Shown here: positions 9,594 to 18,064 of the stretch, one piece after another
How positions within the stretch are numbered: the first letter of the stretch is position 1
Layout: each line of letters begins with the position of its first letter
DNA from: Bifidobacterium callimiconis
Lineage (GTDB): Bacteria; Actinomycetota; Actinomycetes; Actinomycetales; Bifidobacteriaceae
DNA length: 64,000 nt
Assembly: GCF_003952005.1 (NCBI RefSeq)
Contig: NZ_QXGJ01000001.1
Location: forward strand, 124,001 to 188,000
Direction of reading: 5' to 3'
Notes under the pieces: model-generated
Told to the model about the DNA's origin: nothing
What the model saw: only the letters and a program-made list of their open reading frames with translations
Databases searched by the model: none
Translations under genes and position numbers: made by a program

Positions 9594-9755
9594 GATTGTC
9601 TCCGTTTCCTCGGGTTGCTTGCATTGCCGTCGCGCCCGGCCGGGCCGGCGCACGACGTTGACCTTGGTACCTTACCGCGATTTTCCGTGTCGCGTGGAGG
9701 CTGCCCTCATCCCGGACAGTCCCCCGGCACCGGTTTTCGTCCGGTTCCCCGACGC

Positions 9756-10397
9756 TCAGATCCTCACGCCCAGCGAGGCGAGGTCGCGGCGCGCCTGTTC
9801 GGCGTCGGTGAAGAGGAACGCGCGGATGCCCGCCACCTCAGCGCCGGTCACGTTGCGTTTGGTGTCGTCGAGGAACACGCATGAACCGGCGTTCAGGCCG
9901 AAACGCGTCAAGGCCAGCTCGTAGATGTCGGCGTTCGGCTTGTGCATCTTCTCCACGCCGGAGACCACGGTTCCGCCGAGCAGCTCCTCGATCTGCGGGA
10001 ACTTCTCGAACGCGAGGTGGAACGTCTCGTGCGACCAGTTCGTCAGGCCCCACACGCCGTAGCCGGCCGCTTTCAGGTCGCGCAGCAGCTGCTCCATGCC
10101 GGGCAGCATACGCGGCAGCGCATCATCGTAGTGGTCGATGTAGTAGCGGAAGATGCCGGCGATCTCCTCGCCCTGCTCGCGCACCACGTCCGGGTAGATG
10201 TCGTCGAAGTCCTCGCCGGCGTCCATGCGGTCCTCGTACCGGTAGAATCCGTGCGGATCGTCGTCCGCGCAGATCGCGTCGACCGTCTTCTGGGGGAAAT
10301 GCCCTTCGAGGCATGCGCGGCACTGCCAGTCGAGCAGCACTCCGCAGAAGTCGAAGATGACGTCGGTGATGGGGGAATCGGTGCTCGTGTCGCTCAT
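9756..10397 (-). CDS. HAD-superfamily hydrolase (subfamily IA)
   Basis: A 213-residue HAD phosphatase. Motif I is VIFDFCGVLL with the nucleophile Asp16; the second aspartate of the usual DxD is Cys, similar to the DFGG-type HAD group. Motif II is in WGLTNWS, motif III lysine in VEKMHKPN and motif IV in CVFLDDTKRN. A helical cap lies between residues 25 and 100. The ATG at 10397 follows a GAGGAG ribosome site; the open sequence upstream lacks conserved features. The substrate is unknown, probably a small phosphoester. Confidence 0.85.
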   Translation of the reverse strand: MSDTSTDSPITDVIFDFCGVLLDWQCRACLEGHFPQKTVDAICADDDPHGFYRYEDRMDAGEDFDDIYPDVVREQGEEIAGIFRYYIDHYDDALPRMLPGMEQLLRDLKAAGYGVWGLTNWSHETFHLAFEKFPQIEELLGGTVVSGVEKMHKPNADIYELALTRFGLNAGSCVFLDDTKRNVTGAEVAGIRAFLFTDAEQARRDLASLGVRI

Positions 10398-10621
10398 GGA
10401 GGCTCCTCTTCGCTGTCGGCAGGCCGGGTGACGGCCGGGATTCGGTATGACGTCTGACAGTGTAATGCGGAACGCCGGCACCACACGCCTCCGTTCCGAG
10501 CAGTGGGCGGCACGGGACACGGCCCGGCCCTACGGCCCGTCTTCGGACGATGGCAGGGGGTAGAGTTGGGGAAAGCATGCCGAACGAACGGCATTGGGGC
10601 CGAAGGAGTGTCTAGCCCATC

Positions 10622-11407
10622 ATGTCCGACTGGAATTCAGCGCAGTATCTCAAGTTCGAAGCCGAACGCACGCAACCATCCGTCGATCTGGCGCGCCGCG
10701 TCAAACAGATCATCCCGGGACCCAACATCATCGCCGACCTCGGCTGCGGACCGGGCAACAGCACCACGGTGCTGCGCGAGGAGTTCCCCGGCTCGCGCCT
10801 GTTCGGCATCGACAACTCGCCGAACATGATCGCCAGCGCCAAGGAGAACCATCCCGGCATCGACTTCATCCTCGGCGACGTACACCATCTGCATGGCCGC
10901 TACGATCTCATGTTCTCGAACGCCTGCCTGCAGTGGATCCCCGGCCACCGGCTGCTCATCCCCCAGCTCATGGAGTCGCTCAACCCGGGAGGCGTGCTCG
11001 CCGTGCAGATGCCGATGGTGGGCCGCATGCGCCTGTTCAACATCATCAACGAGGTGGCGTGCGACCCGCGCTGGAATCTCGGCGACATGCTCGACGGCCG
11101 CAACGGCACGCTGCAGCCCGACGAATACTTCGATATCCTCGCCGCCGTCAGCGCGGACTTCGTCCAGTGGGAGACCACGTACTACCATCGCATGCCGTCG
11201 GCCGACGCGCTCGTGGAATGGGTCAAGGGCGTACGCATGCAGGTGTATCTGCACGCGCTCGACGAACGCGATCCGAGCGGCGAACTGTCGAAGCAGTTCG
11301 AACGCGAGGTGGCGTGGCGCGTGAACTCCGTGTACAAGCCGCGCCCCAACGGCGAGGTGATCCTGCACTTCCGCCGGTTCTTCTTCATCGCCACCAAACG
11401 CTGGTAG
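10622..11407 (+). CDS. tam: SAM-dependent methyltransferase, trans-aconitate 2-methyltransferase-like
   Basis: A 261-residue class I methyltransferase. Motif I is IIADLGCGPGNST near residue 40 and the second strand ends in LFGIDNSPNM. The N-terminus MSDWNSAQYLKFEAERTQP and the later SNACLQWIPGH are characteristic of Tam, which methylates trans-aconitate to relieve aconitase inhibition. Gene and protein length fit the family. A GGAGTG ribosome site lies upstream. The specific substrate is inferred from the family. Confidence 0.85.
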   Translation: MSDWNSAQYLKFEAERTQPSVDLARRVKQIIPGPNIIADLGCGPGNSTTVLREEFPGSRLFGIDNSPNMIASAKENHPGIDFILGDVHHLHGRYDLMFSNACLQWIPGHRLLIPQLMESLNPGGVLAVQMPMVGRMRLFNIINEVACDPRWNLGDMLDGRNGTLQPDEYFDILAAVSADFVQWETTYYHRMPSADALVEWVKGVRMQVYLHALDERDPSGELSKQFEREVAWRVNSVYKPRPNGEVILHFRRFFFIATKRW

Positions 11408-11565
11408 CGATCCGAGGGAAGCCTGCAGACGGATGGCCGCATACATGGCATACGTTATGCTCGTTATGCTATTGCAGAGTTTCACGTCACAGGACGGCAG
11501 AACAGTAAGGATGCGGGACCGCGTTGCATGCGGCGACGCCCGCACATGAAGGAGACCACGTTCAT

Positions 11566-11871
11566 ATGGCATTGACCAAGAAGCAGATCAAGCAGCTGCG
11601 CGCCATGGGCCAGCAGCTGAACCCGGAGCTCATCGTCGGCAAGAACGGCATCACCGACGCGTCCATCGCCCAGGCCGACGAGTGCCTGGAATCGCACGAG
11701 CTGATCAAGTGCACGCTGCTGGAGGGCTGTGGATATACCGCCAAGGAGGCCGGCGAACTGTTCGCCGAACGCCTGCACGCCGACCTGGTTCAGGTGATCG
11801 GTCACCGTTTCGTGCTGTACCGTCGCAGCAACAAGGACGGCGTGAAGAACATTCGCCTCGTACGCGAGTAG
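11566..11871 (+). CDS. yhbY: YhbY/CRM-domain RNA-binding protein, ribosome assembly
   Basis: A 101-residue protein that is one CRM domain: MALTKKQIKQLRAMGQQL at the start, the conserved VGKNGITDASIAQADE loop and a C-terminal IGHRFVLYRRS. YhbY-type proteins bind pre-50S ribosomal particles. The ATG at 11566 follows AAGGAGA by about ten bases. It stands alone with a long perfect hairpin terminator downstream. Confidence 0.93.
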   Translation: MALTKKQIKQLRAMGQQLNPELIVGKNGITDASIAQADECLESHELIKCTLLEGCGYTAKEAGELFAERLHADLVQVIGHRFVLYRRSNKDGVKNIRLVRE

Positions 11872-11935
11872 CGGATCTGATCGGCCGCGACACCGGCGAC
11901 CGGCCGACCGATCCGATCGCATGATCGGCATGGAA

Positions 11936-11973
11936 AAGGGTCCGGCATGACATACGCGTCATGCCGGACCCTT
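11936..11973. terminator. Hairpin terminator after yhbY
   Basis: A perfect 16-base-pair stem (left arm 11936-11951, right arm 11958-11973) with loop ATACGC. The A-run on the left and CTT on the right suit termination in both directions, for yhbY and the convergent gene at 12044. Confidence 0.85.
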
Positions 11974-12043
11974 CATCGTATTCGCGCCCGCAACGAGGAA
12001 CGGGGATGCGATCCTCGCTCATCTTCGTCGGGCTGCGCGAACG

Positions 12044-12709
12044 TCAGCCGGGAATGCGCGAAAGCATCGTGTCGAGCGAATCCAACGCGTCTGACGCCTG
12101 TGCGGCGGAATCCTTTGCCTGATCCACCGCGTCGGTGACCTGTTGCACGTGCGTTTCCGGCAGATCGTCGATGGTGGCCTTCACCCGCGCCATGACGTCA
12201 GCCGCATCCTGGATGTCCGTCTTGGTCTCGCGGATCCTCGGGATGGACAGCGTGCCATCGCTCCACGACGTTCCCTGGAACAGGCTGCCAAGATCCGTGT
12301 CGACGAGCGTACCGTCGGCGGCCGATTCGATCTTCGGCAGCGCGTTGGCGGACGCATCGGCGCCGGCCGACAGCAGGCCGCGCACGGCCGTGACATCCGA
12401 CCCGTAGTACGGTACGACGGACGCGATACGCCAGATCGGCGTCTCGGCCTCACGGTGCGCGTCCTCCACGCTGGCACCGGCACGGTCCAGTTGCCTGAGC
12501 GCCGTCTTCAGATCACCGTCCTTGAAGCTGGACTGCGCCTGGCGCGCATAGCCGCCCGCCTGACGCACGGACTCCCCCACCGTCGCCGCCGAATGCCAGA
12601 ACATCAGTCCGAGTGTCACGATCGCCGCCAGGACGATGCCGATGACAGAGATCACGATGATGGGCGCACGACTGCCGCGCGCACGAGTGTTTGCTCTCAT
12701 GCCGCCCAT
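12044..12709 (-). CDS. Membrane-anchored protein resembling the N-terminal half of DUF4012 proteins
   Basis: About 221 residues from an ATG at 12709 that follows an AGGAGT ribosome site. A single membrane helix (VISVIGIVLAAIVTLGL) near residue 20 is followed by an extracytoplasmic helical region rich in alanine and aspartate. The order 'IASVVPYYGSDVTAVRGL' and a long helical part resembles DUF4012 proteins, but the usual C-terminal LytR-CpsA-like half is missing, so it is either a short form or a truncated gene. The end at a clean stop 70 bases from a terminator favours a natural short protein. Function unknown. Confidence 0.6.
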   Translation of the reverse strand: MGGMRANTRARGSRAPIIVISVIGIVLAAIVTLGLMFWHSAATVGESVRQAGGYARQAQSSFKDGDLKTALRQLDRAGASVEDAHREAETPIWRIASVVPYYGSDVTAVRGLLSAGADASANALPKIESAADGTLVDTDLGSLFQGTSWSDGTLSIPRIRETKTDIQDAADVMARVKATIDDLPETHVQQVTDAVDQAKDSAAQASDALDSLDTMLSRIPG

Positions 12710-12814
12710 TATCCCCACTCCTACGGGACAATGAAGAGCCGGCGAAACGGCAATGATTCCAAGGGGTGCATCCGTATTGCGGCATGGGGTCATCCATGGA
12801 GGGGCGTGGCGTGG

Positions 12815-13233
12815 GAACATAAACGAGACCCCGGAGCTAGTGTTTCAAACCCCGGGGTCTCATGGCTGATTTGTTTCCATATCGCCTTTCCTTCAGTTAT
12901 TGGACGAGCGGTCTCGTCCGTTGGATTATCCATATTCAGTTATCGATTCAACTACCTCTGGGCGTCCTTGCCCGATCATCATCCGCGCGGCCTTACATAT
13001 TCATTCATCTACTTCTCGTTTTCCTCGTTCGCCGCGCCTTGCCGTCCGCGTCTCGGCCATCATCTTCACATTCCATCTGCCATCGGACGGCTTCCCTGTT
13101 CTGTTATCTGTTCCATTATCCTCGTTCGCCGCATCCTCGCGGGTTCCGGAAGATCGGAAAACCAACCATCCTTGGACTCGAATCGAACACGTCATCATGT
13201 TCGATTTTCCTTGGTTGATCATTTCCAACCTTC
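12815..13233 (-). ncRNA. Candidate structured non-coding RNA (about 415 nt)
   Basis: No convincing protein is encoded between 12710 and 13491. On the minus strand there is a good housekeeping-type promoter at 13240-13267 and a ten-pair hairpin at 12825-12861 where a transcript could end. The purine-rich transcript holds a perfect 7-pair stem with a four-base loop at 12902-12919, a 9-base repeat ATAACTGAA on both sides of that stem (minus strand), and the motif GGCGAACGAGGA twice. The only open frame starts a few bases from the expected transcript end and has no ribosome site. I do not recognise it as tmRNA, RNase P RNA or 6S RNA. Its function is unknown. Confidence 0.45.
12825..12861 (-). terminator. 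Hairpin at the end of the candidate RNA
   Basis: GAGACCCCGG (12825-12834) and CCGGGGTCTC (12852-12861) form a perfect 10-pair stem. On the minus strand it is followed by GTTTATGTT, a weak T-rich tail. Confidence 0.6.
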
Positions 13234-13239
13234 GCTTTC

Positions 13240-13267
13240 AGTATAGCACACCATCTCAAATAAGCAA
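13240..13267 (-). promoter_or_regulatory. Probable sigma-70-type promoter for the candidate RNA
   Basis: Read on the minus strand: TTGCTT as -35 (13267-13262), a 16-base spacer and TATACT as -10 (13245-13240). Transcription would start near 13233. No protein gene starts within reach on this strand. Confidence 0.6.
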
Positions 13268-13491
13268 CTGGAAAACACAATATTCCCAATGGTTCGGCAA
13301 TCATCTCGCCAGATGTAGAAACCGCTCAATATTGAGCGCTAACGCTGTGTGATTCGCACATACATCACCGTATTTCTCACATTTTCCACCACGGTCGCTT
13401 CGCCATGCCCGACGAACGACTGCACACCCATACGTGAAGGAACCGTGATGTTCGAAAGCCCGGAAACATCCATCCACCTAGACTTACTCGA

Positions 13492-14301
13492 ATGCACATC
13501 TCCAATCATGTACGATCCATCATGACGCGCGCGGTCGCGTCGATTCTGTCCATCGCATTCCTGTTCGGTCTGGCGGGCTGCGCCGCTGACTCGGATTCCG
13601 TCAGCCGGGGGCTCGACGAACTCACCCAGTCGCTGTCGTCCGGCAGCACGCCGACGCTGTCCGACAACCAGTCCGCGGACTCCCCCAACGCCATCGTCTG
13701 GTCGCAGCAGCAGTACCCCGACTACTACGTGGTCTCCGGCAAGGCCGACTTCACCAACGCGGGAACCATGCCCGCCAAGGGCGAGATCCGCTACACGGGC
13801 CTCGACTCGTACGGTCGCGCCGGCATGGTCGTCGGCGTGATCGACAAGCAGCTGCGCGACAGCGGCTCCGCCCGCGAGCGCGACATGCCCGAGACGATCG
13901 CCGGATACCCCCGCCCCAATCCGAAGGTGACGATCGATCTGGGCGGCGGCAAGTCGTATCGCGGTTATCTGTTCAACCGCAGCCATCTGCTGGCGAAGAG
14001 CCTCGGCGGCGAGGATGCGGAGAAGAACATGGTGACCGGCACGCGAACCCAGAACGTGGGCAAGAACCAGCCGGCCGGCGGCATGGCGTACACGGAGACC
14101 GAGGCGCGTGACTGGCTGGACGACAATCCGAACGGCACCGTGGAGTACATGGCTACGCCGAACTATGAGGGTTCCGAGCTGCTGCCGCGCACCGTGAGCG
14201 TGGACATCCGCACGTCCGACGGTTCGATCGACCAGCATGTGATCGTGTTCAACACCGCCAACGGCTATAACATCGACTATCAGAACGGTGGAGTGAAGTA
14301 G
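13492..14301 (+). CDS. Secreted DNA/RNA non-specific endonuclease lipoprotein
   Basis: A 269-residue protein, or about 259 if it begins at the ATG at 13522. A hydrophobic signal ends in the lipobox GLAGC near residue 29. The nuclease domain spans about residues 70-265 and contains NRSHLLAKSLGGEDAEKN, the equivalent of the DRGH motif of NucA/EndA-type ββα-metal nucleases, with the general-base histidine, and GTRTQNVGKNQ for the metal-binding asparagine. Such enzymes degrade nucleic acid outside the cell. Neither start has a clear ribosome site. A terminator follows the gene. Confidence 0.87.
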   Translation: MHISNHVRSIMTRAVASILSIAFLFGLAGCAADSDSVSRGLDELTQSLSSGSTPTLSDNQSADSPNAIVWSQQQYPDYYVVSGKADFTNAGTMPAKGEIRYTGLDSYGRAGMVVGVIDKQLRDSGSARERDMPETIAGYPRPNPKVTIDLGGGKSYRGYLFNRSHLLAKSLGGEDAEKNMVTGTRTQNVGKNQPAGGMAYTETEARDWLDDNPNGTVEYMATPNYEGSELLPRTVSVDIRTSDGSIDQHVIVFNTANGYNIDYQNGGVK

Positions 14302-14347
14302 CGAGCAATCTGCCGCGATTGCTGACGCCGTCATATAAATGTCCCGT

Positions 14348-14375
14348 CGACCCCCTACCGGGGTCGGCGTTTTTG
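14348..14375 (+). terminator. Intrinsic terminator of the nuclease gene
   Basis: CGACCCC and GGGGTCG form a stem around CTACC, followed by GCGTTTTTG. Confidence 0.8.
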
Positions 14376-14518
14376 TTTGCCCTTTCATATGGTGAGATCA
14401 TGCGGCCCACTCCCCCGTATCCGTCATTAGGGGGGGGTATGTTGCTGATTGTGCGTGCAATGTCGGACGTCTGATCGGCATGCAGTACGCGCATGAAGAG
14501 CAGTGAAAGGAAGCGGAC

Positions 14519-17440
14519 ATGAATAAGACGCTGAAGATATCGGTGGCGGCGACGGTTGCGGTCGCATCCCTGGGAGCGCCGACGATGGCGATGGCCGATG
14601 AGGTCTCCTCCGAGCAGACGGACGCTCAGGTCGCGGCGCAGTCCACGAAGACGACCAGCGTGGCCGACGCGCAGGCGAAGGCCGATCAGGCGGCCGAGAA
14701 TCTGAACAAGGCACAGTCCGGGTTGGATCAGGCCCAGTCGAAGGCCGATCAGGCTTCGGCCGCGCAGTCGCAGGCGAAGCAGGAGAACACGGCCGCCCAG
14801 CAGCAGGCCCAGCAGGCCCAGCAGTCGGCGGAGGCGGCGCAGAAGGCTGCGGACAGTGCGGCCGCGAGCGCGGCCGACGCGCAGCAGCGTATCGACCAGG
14901 CGAATGGTCAGAAGGCTCAGGCCGAGGGCGAGAAGACTCAGGCCGAGTCGGAGAAGGCTTCGGCCGAGCAGGATCGTCAGGCGGCTCAGGCGGAGTCGGA
15001 TCAGCATCAGCAGGCCATCGATCAGGCGCAGTCGCAGGCCGATCAGGCCCAGTCGCAGGCCGATCAGGCGTCGGCGGACAAGGCGAAGGCCGAGGCCGAG
15101 CAGAAGCAGGCCGAATCGGATAAGGCGACGGTGGATCAGACGGTCGCCGAGGCACAGAAAGAACAGACGCAGGCCGAGCAGGACAAGACCGGCGCCCAAG
15201 CGGAGGCCGACAAGGCCGCTTCGGAGAAGACCGAGGCGGACAAGACCGCGGCCGACAAGCTCGCCGCGTTGAAGAACGCGCTCGACAACGAGAACACCGC
15301 CAAGGCGGACAAGGATGCGGCCGACCGGAAGGTCGCGGACCTGGAGAAGGAGGACGGCGGACTCGCCGATCTCGCCGCCCAGCTCCAGGCCGCCAAGCAG
15401 GCCGCCACCGAGGCCGATCAGGCGCAGGCTGATGCGGACGCGGCTCAGAAGGCTGCGGACAAGGCGAAGACGGACAAGGCTGCGGACGCGGCGGCCAAGC
15501 AGCAGGCTGCGGACGCGGCGCAGGCCGACGCGGATGCGAAGAAGACGGTCGCCGATTCGGCGGATGCGAAGCTGCAGCAGGGCGCGACCTCCTACTATCT
15601 CGACAAGGGCGCCCAGCGCGCGTACAAGATCCTCACGGACGGCGACGAGACCATGTACCTGCAGTACGTGCACAACGGCGACAAGGCCGACGCCACGTCG
15701 ATCGACAACATGCTGCGCGCCCTCGAGTACATCAAGGAATGCAACGAGATCCGCAAGAGCGAGGGGCTGCCCGAACTCAAGGTGTCCGACGAACTGATGG
15801 CCATGGCCCAAGCCAACACCGACTACGCCAACGAAAACACTCATCACTCGATGCAGTTCGGTGTGGCCGAAAACCTGGCATGGGGATTCAGCGAGGAGAA
15901 CAGCCCGTTCAAACTGTGGTACGACAAGGAAAAGGCCATCTACGAGCAGGCGGTGAAAGAGAATCCCGCCATCAAGAACCTTAGCCCCTACGCCTTGCAG
16001 TACCAGTACCCATCCCTGTACAAGCAGGTGGGCCACTACCTCAATATCATCGACGGCAACACGGTCACCGGATTCGGCGTCTCTCAGAACGGCACGACCT
16101 ACGGAACCACCGCCAGCCAGGTGTTCTCCACCAGCGCATCCAACAAGAACGGCAACCGTGTAATGACGGTCGACGACTACATCGCGGACCTGACCGCGTG
16201 GAAGGCCGCGTTGGAGAACGCGAACGGCGACTGGCAGGCCGCCAAGGCCACCGCCGACAAGGCCGCGCAGGCCGCCGAACAGGCCAAGGACGAGGCCGCC
16301 AAGGCCGAGGCCGAGGCGGAGAGCGCGAAGGCGACGCTCACGGAGAAGACCCAGGCCGCCAAGGAGGCGCGCGAGAAGCTCGCGGCCGCGCAGAAGGCGT
16401 ACGACGAAGCCGTCCAGGCCAACGCCGACAAGGCGCAGGCCCTGAAGCAGGCCAAGGCCGACCAGCAGGCCAAGACCCAGGCATACGACAAGGCCAAGGC
16501 CGCATCCGAAACCGCCCAGAAGGAGTCGGATCAGGCCCAGGCCGCCGCCCAGACCGCCCAGAAACGTCTCGACGAGGCCACCCGGAAGGTCACGGACGCG
16601 CAGACCCGCATCAGCCAGGCCAAGGAGAAGGCCCAAACCGCCAAGGAAGCGGCCGCCACCGCCGACCAGCGCATCAGCCAGGCCAAGAACGCGAAGGCGG
16701 ACGCCCAGACCCGTCTCGACCAGGCCACCGCTGACAAGACGACCGCACTCAAGGCGCTCGACGAGGCCAGGAGCGCGAAGAGCGTGTCCGATGAGAAGGT
16801 CGCCCAGGCGCAGGCGCGCGTGGACGCCGCCCAGCAGCGCATCGACCAGGCCCGGGCCACGATCAGCACGGCCGACCAGCAGATCGGCCAGGCGAACACG
16901 GACCTGAAGAACGCCGCGGACGCGAAGACCCTGCTCGCCCAGGCCAAGACCGCCGCGGAGAAAGCCAAGACGGACGCGGAGAACGCCCAGGCCAGGCTCG
17001 ACAAGGCGAACGAGGCCAAGCAGCAGGTGGACAAGGAGCTCGAATCCGCGAAAACCGCCTACGCCAAGGCTCTGGCGGACAAGACCGCGTCCGACGCGGA
17101 ACTCGACGCCGCCAAGAAGGCCCAGACCGACGCCCAGCACAAGGCCGAGCAGGCCGAGCAGGACAGGAACCAGGCCCAGACCGACGCCGACAACGCGCAG
17201 AACGCGCAGACCGACGCCCAGTCGAAGGTCAACACCCTGACCGGCGCCACCACCGTGGGCTCCACGACCACCACCGGCAAGAGCGAGAAGACTGTGGATG
17301 CTCCCACAACCGTCATCAAGGAGTATGGCCCGCTCGCTGCCACCGGTGTCACGTCCGAGGCGATGCTTGGTCTCACCGCGATCATGATGCTCGTGGGCAC
17401 TGGATGCGTGCTCACCCGTGTCCGCTTTGATCACGAGTAA
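14519..17440 (+). CDS. Large coiled-coil cell-surface protein with a CAP/SCP domain and LAATG sorting-like end
   Basis: A 973-residue protein starting after a GAAAGGAAG ribosome site. Residues 1-27 form a signal peptide ending in AMAD. Residues about 40-360 are an Ala/Gln/Lys/Asp-rich coiled coil with many QAKADQ-type repeats. Residues about 365-550 look like a CAP/SCP (PR-1, Ves allergen type) domain, with AMAQANTDYANEN, THHSMQFG and AENLAWGF in the expected order. A second coiled coil follows to about 930. The end has LAATG at residues 939-943, a membrane helix and a basic tail, a non-canonical sortase signal. It may extend a CAP domain from the wall for adhesion or wall interaction; that role is inferred. 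Confidence 0.85.
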   Translation: MNKTLKISVAATVAVASLGAPTMAMADEVSSEQTDAQVAAQSTKTTSVADAQAKADQAAENLNKAQSGLDQAQSKADQASAAQSQAKQENTAAQQQAQQAQQSAEAAQKAADSAAASAADAQQRIDQANGQKAQAEGEKTQAESEKASAEQDRQAAQAESDQHQQAIDQAQSQADQAQSQADQASADKAKAEAEQKQAESDKATVDQTVAEAQKEQTQAEQDKTGAQAEADKAASEKTEADKTAADKLAALKNALDNENTAKADKDAADRKVADLEKEDGGLADLAAQLQAAKQAATEADQAQADADAAQKAADKAKTDKAADAAAKQQAADAAQADADAKKTVADSADAKLQQGATSYYLDKGAQRAYKILTDGDETMYLQYVHNGDKADATSIDNMLRALEYIKECNEIRKSEGLPELKVSDELMAMAQANTDYANENTHHSMQFGVAENLAWGFSEENSPFKLWYDKEKAIYEQAVKENPAIKNLSPYALQYQYPSLYKQVGHYLNIIDGNTVTGFGVSQNGTTYGTTASQVFSTSASNKNGNRVMTVDDYIADLTAWKAALENANGDWQAAKATADKAAQAAEQAKDEAAKAEAEAESAKATLTEKTQAAKEAREKLAAAQKAYDEAVQANADKAQALKQAKADQQAKTQAYDKAKAASETAQKESDQAQAAAQTAQKRLDEATRKVTDAQTRISQAKEKAQTAKEAAATADQRISQAKNAKADAQTRLDQATADKTTALKALDEARSAKSVSDEKVAQAQARVDAAQQRIDQARATISTADQQIGQANTDLKNAADAKTLLAQAKTAAEKAKTDAENAQARLDKANEAKQQVDKELESAKTAYAKALADKTASDAELDAAKKAQTDAQHKAEQAEQDRNQAQTDADNAQNAQTDAQSKVNTLTGATTVGSTTTTGKSEKTVDAPTTVIKEYGPLAATGVTSEAMLGLTAIMMLVGTGCVLTRVRFDHE

Positions 17441-17463
17441 TCCCGCCTGACCATTACCCACCC

Positions 17464-17501
17464 GAAGGTTCCGCTCTGTCATTTCGCAGGACGGAACCTT
17501 C
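17464..17501 (+). terminator. Terminator after the surface-protein gene
   Basis: GAAGGTTCCG and CGGAACCTTC form a perfect 10-pair stem around an 18-base loop, followed by a moderately T-rich tail. Confidence 0.7.
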
Positions 17502-17540
17502 ATTCATATTCGACGACCATCCTCCCCCATGGCCGGCGCG

Positions 17541-17622
17541 GCTGCGCGTATGTCGGTTCGGCGTGACGATACTCCGAATCTTCCGGTAGACGACGCTTGT
17601 TGCCACGATCGCGCTGGTTACA
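17541..17622 (+). pseudogene. Fragment of a lipase-like gene (N-terminal part)
   Basis: About 80 bases closely match bases 33379-33460 near the start of the intact lipase-like gene at 33344. Translated, the fragment reads RLRVCRFGVTILRIFR, a TAG stop, then TTLVATIALV, against RLRICRFGVTMLRIFWW and TTLIATIALI in the full gene. The similarity starts and stops abruptly and the fragment has an in-frame stop, so it is a dead copy left by a duplication or rearrangement. Confidence 0.7.
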
Positions 17623-18064
17623 GCCGATCACACCCGGCCGGTTCCAGCGCGCGTCCTTCTGCAGGTAGGTGGCCGGCCGGCAGCACTGACCCTCGCGTAT
17701 CCGTTTTGAGGCACTTTTTCCCGGCGTTTCGGAGACGAAAACCGGTTCGGTCGAACAGTGTCCGTAAACCTCCGTTTTCGAGACACACTTCGCTAAACCA
17801 AGGATCGCCGGTTCAAAGAGTTCAGACAGGACGTTATCCAGCATATGAAAACCGATCTCTCACGATGTTCGATATCGGCTTCGTCATCCTCCATAGGAGG
17901 AGACATCCACGCGCAGCGATCATGACGCAGCTCCACATTGGTAATCCTCATGACCAGCCACAACCGTTACGTTTTCGACTAGCCCCAGTAAGAATCCTTA
18001 AAGTCCATTTATCCGAGAGCGGCAGAACCCATACCTTTCCAGCCTCTCATGATCGCTGAAAACC
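17623..18064. other. Stretch without a recognised gene
   Basis: Open frames here have no ribosome site or family motif. The sequence mixes GC-rich and AT-rich parts and lies between a gene fragment and a frameshifted gene, which suggests a rearranged region. I see no RNA gene or terminator of note. Confidence 0.5.

Noticed and set aside
13170..13190. T-loop-like GTTCGATTCGAG on the minus strand, suggesting a tRNA or tmRNA
   Set aside because: No acceptor stem, CCA end or tag-peptide frame fits around it.
14249..17503. A 1084-codon open frame on the minus strand opposite the surface-protein gene
   Set aside because: It mirrors the repetitive coiled-coil gene, is rich in Leu, Gly, Arg and Val without motifs, and has no ribosome site; the plus-strand gene has a signal peptide and CAP domain.
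17529..18059. A 176-codon frame on the plus strand covering the lipase fragment
   Set aside because: The match to the lipase gene is in a different frame, and the encoded sequence has no family features.
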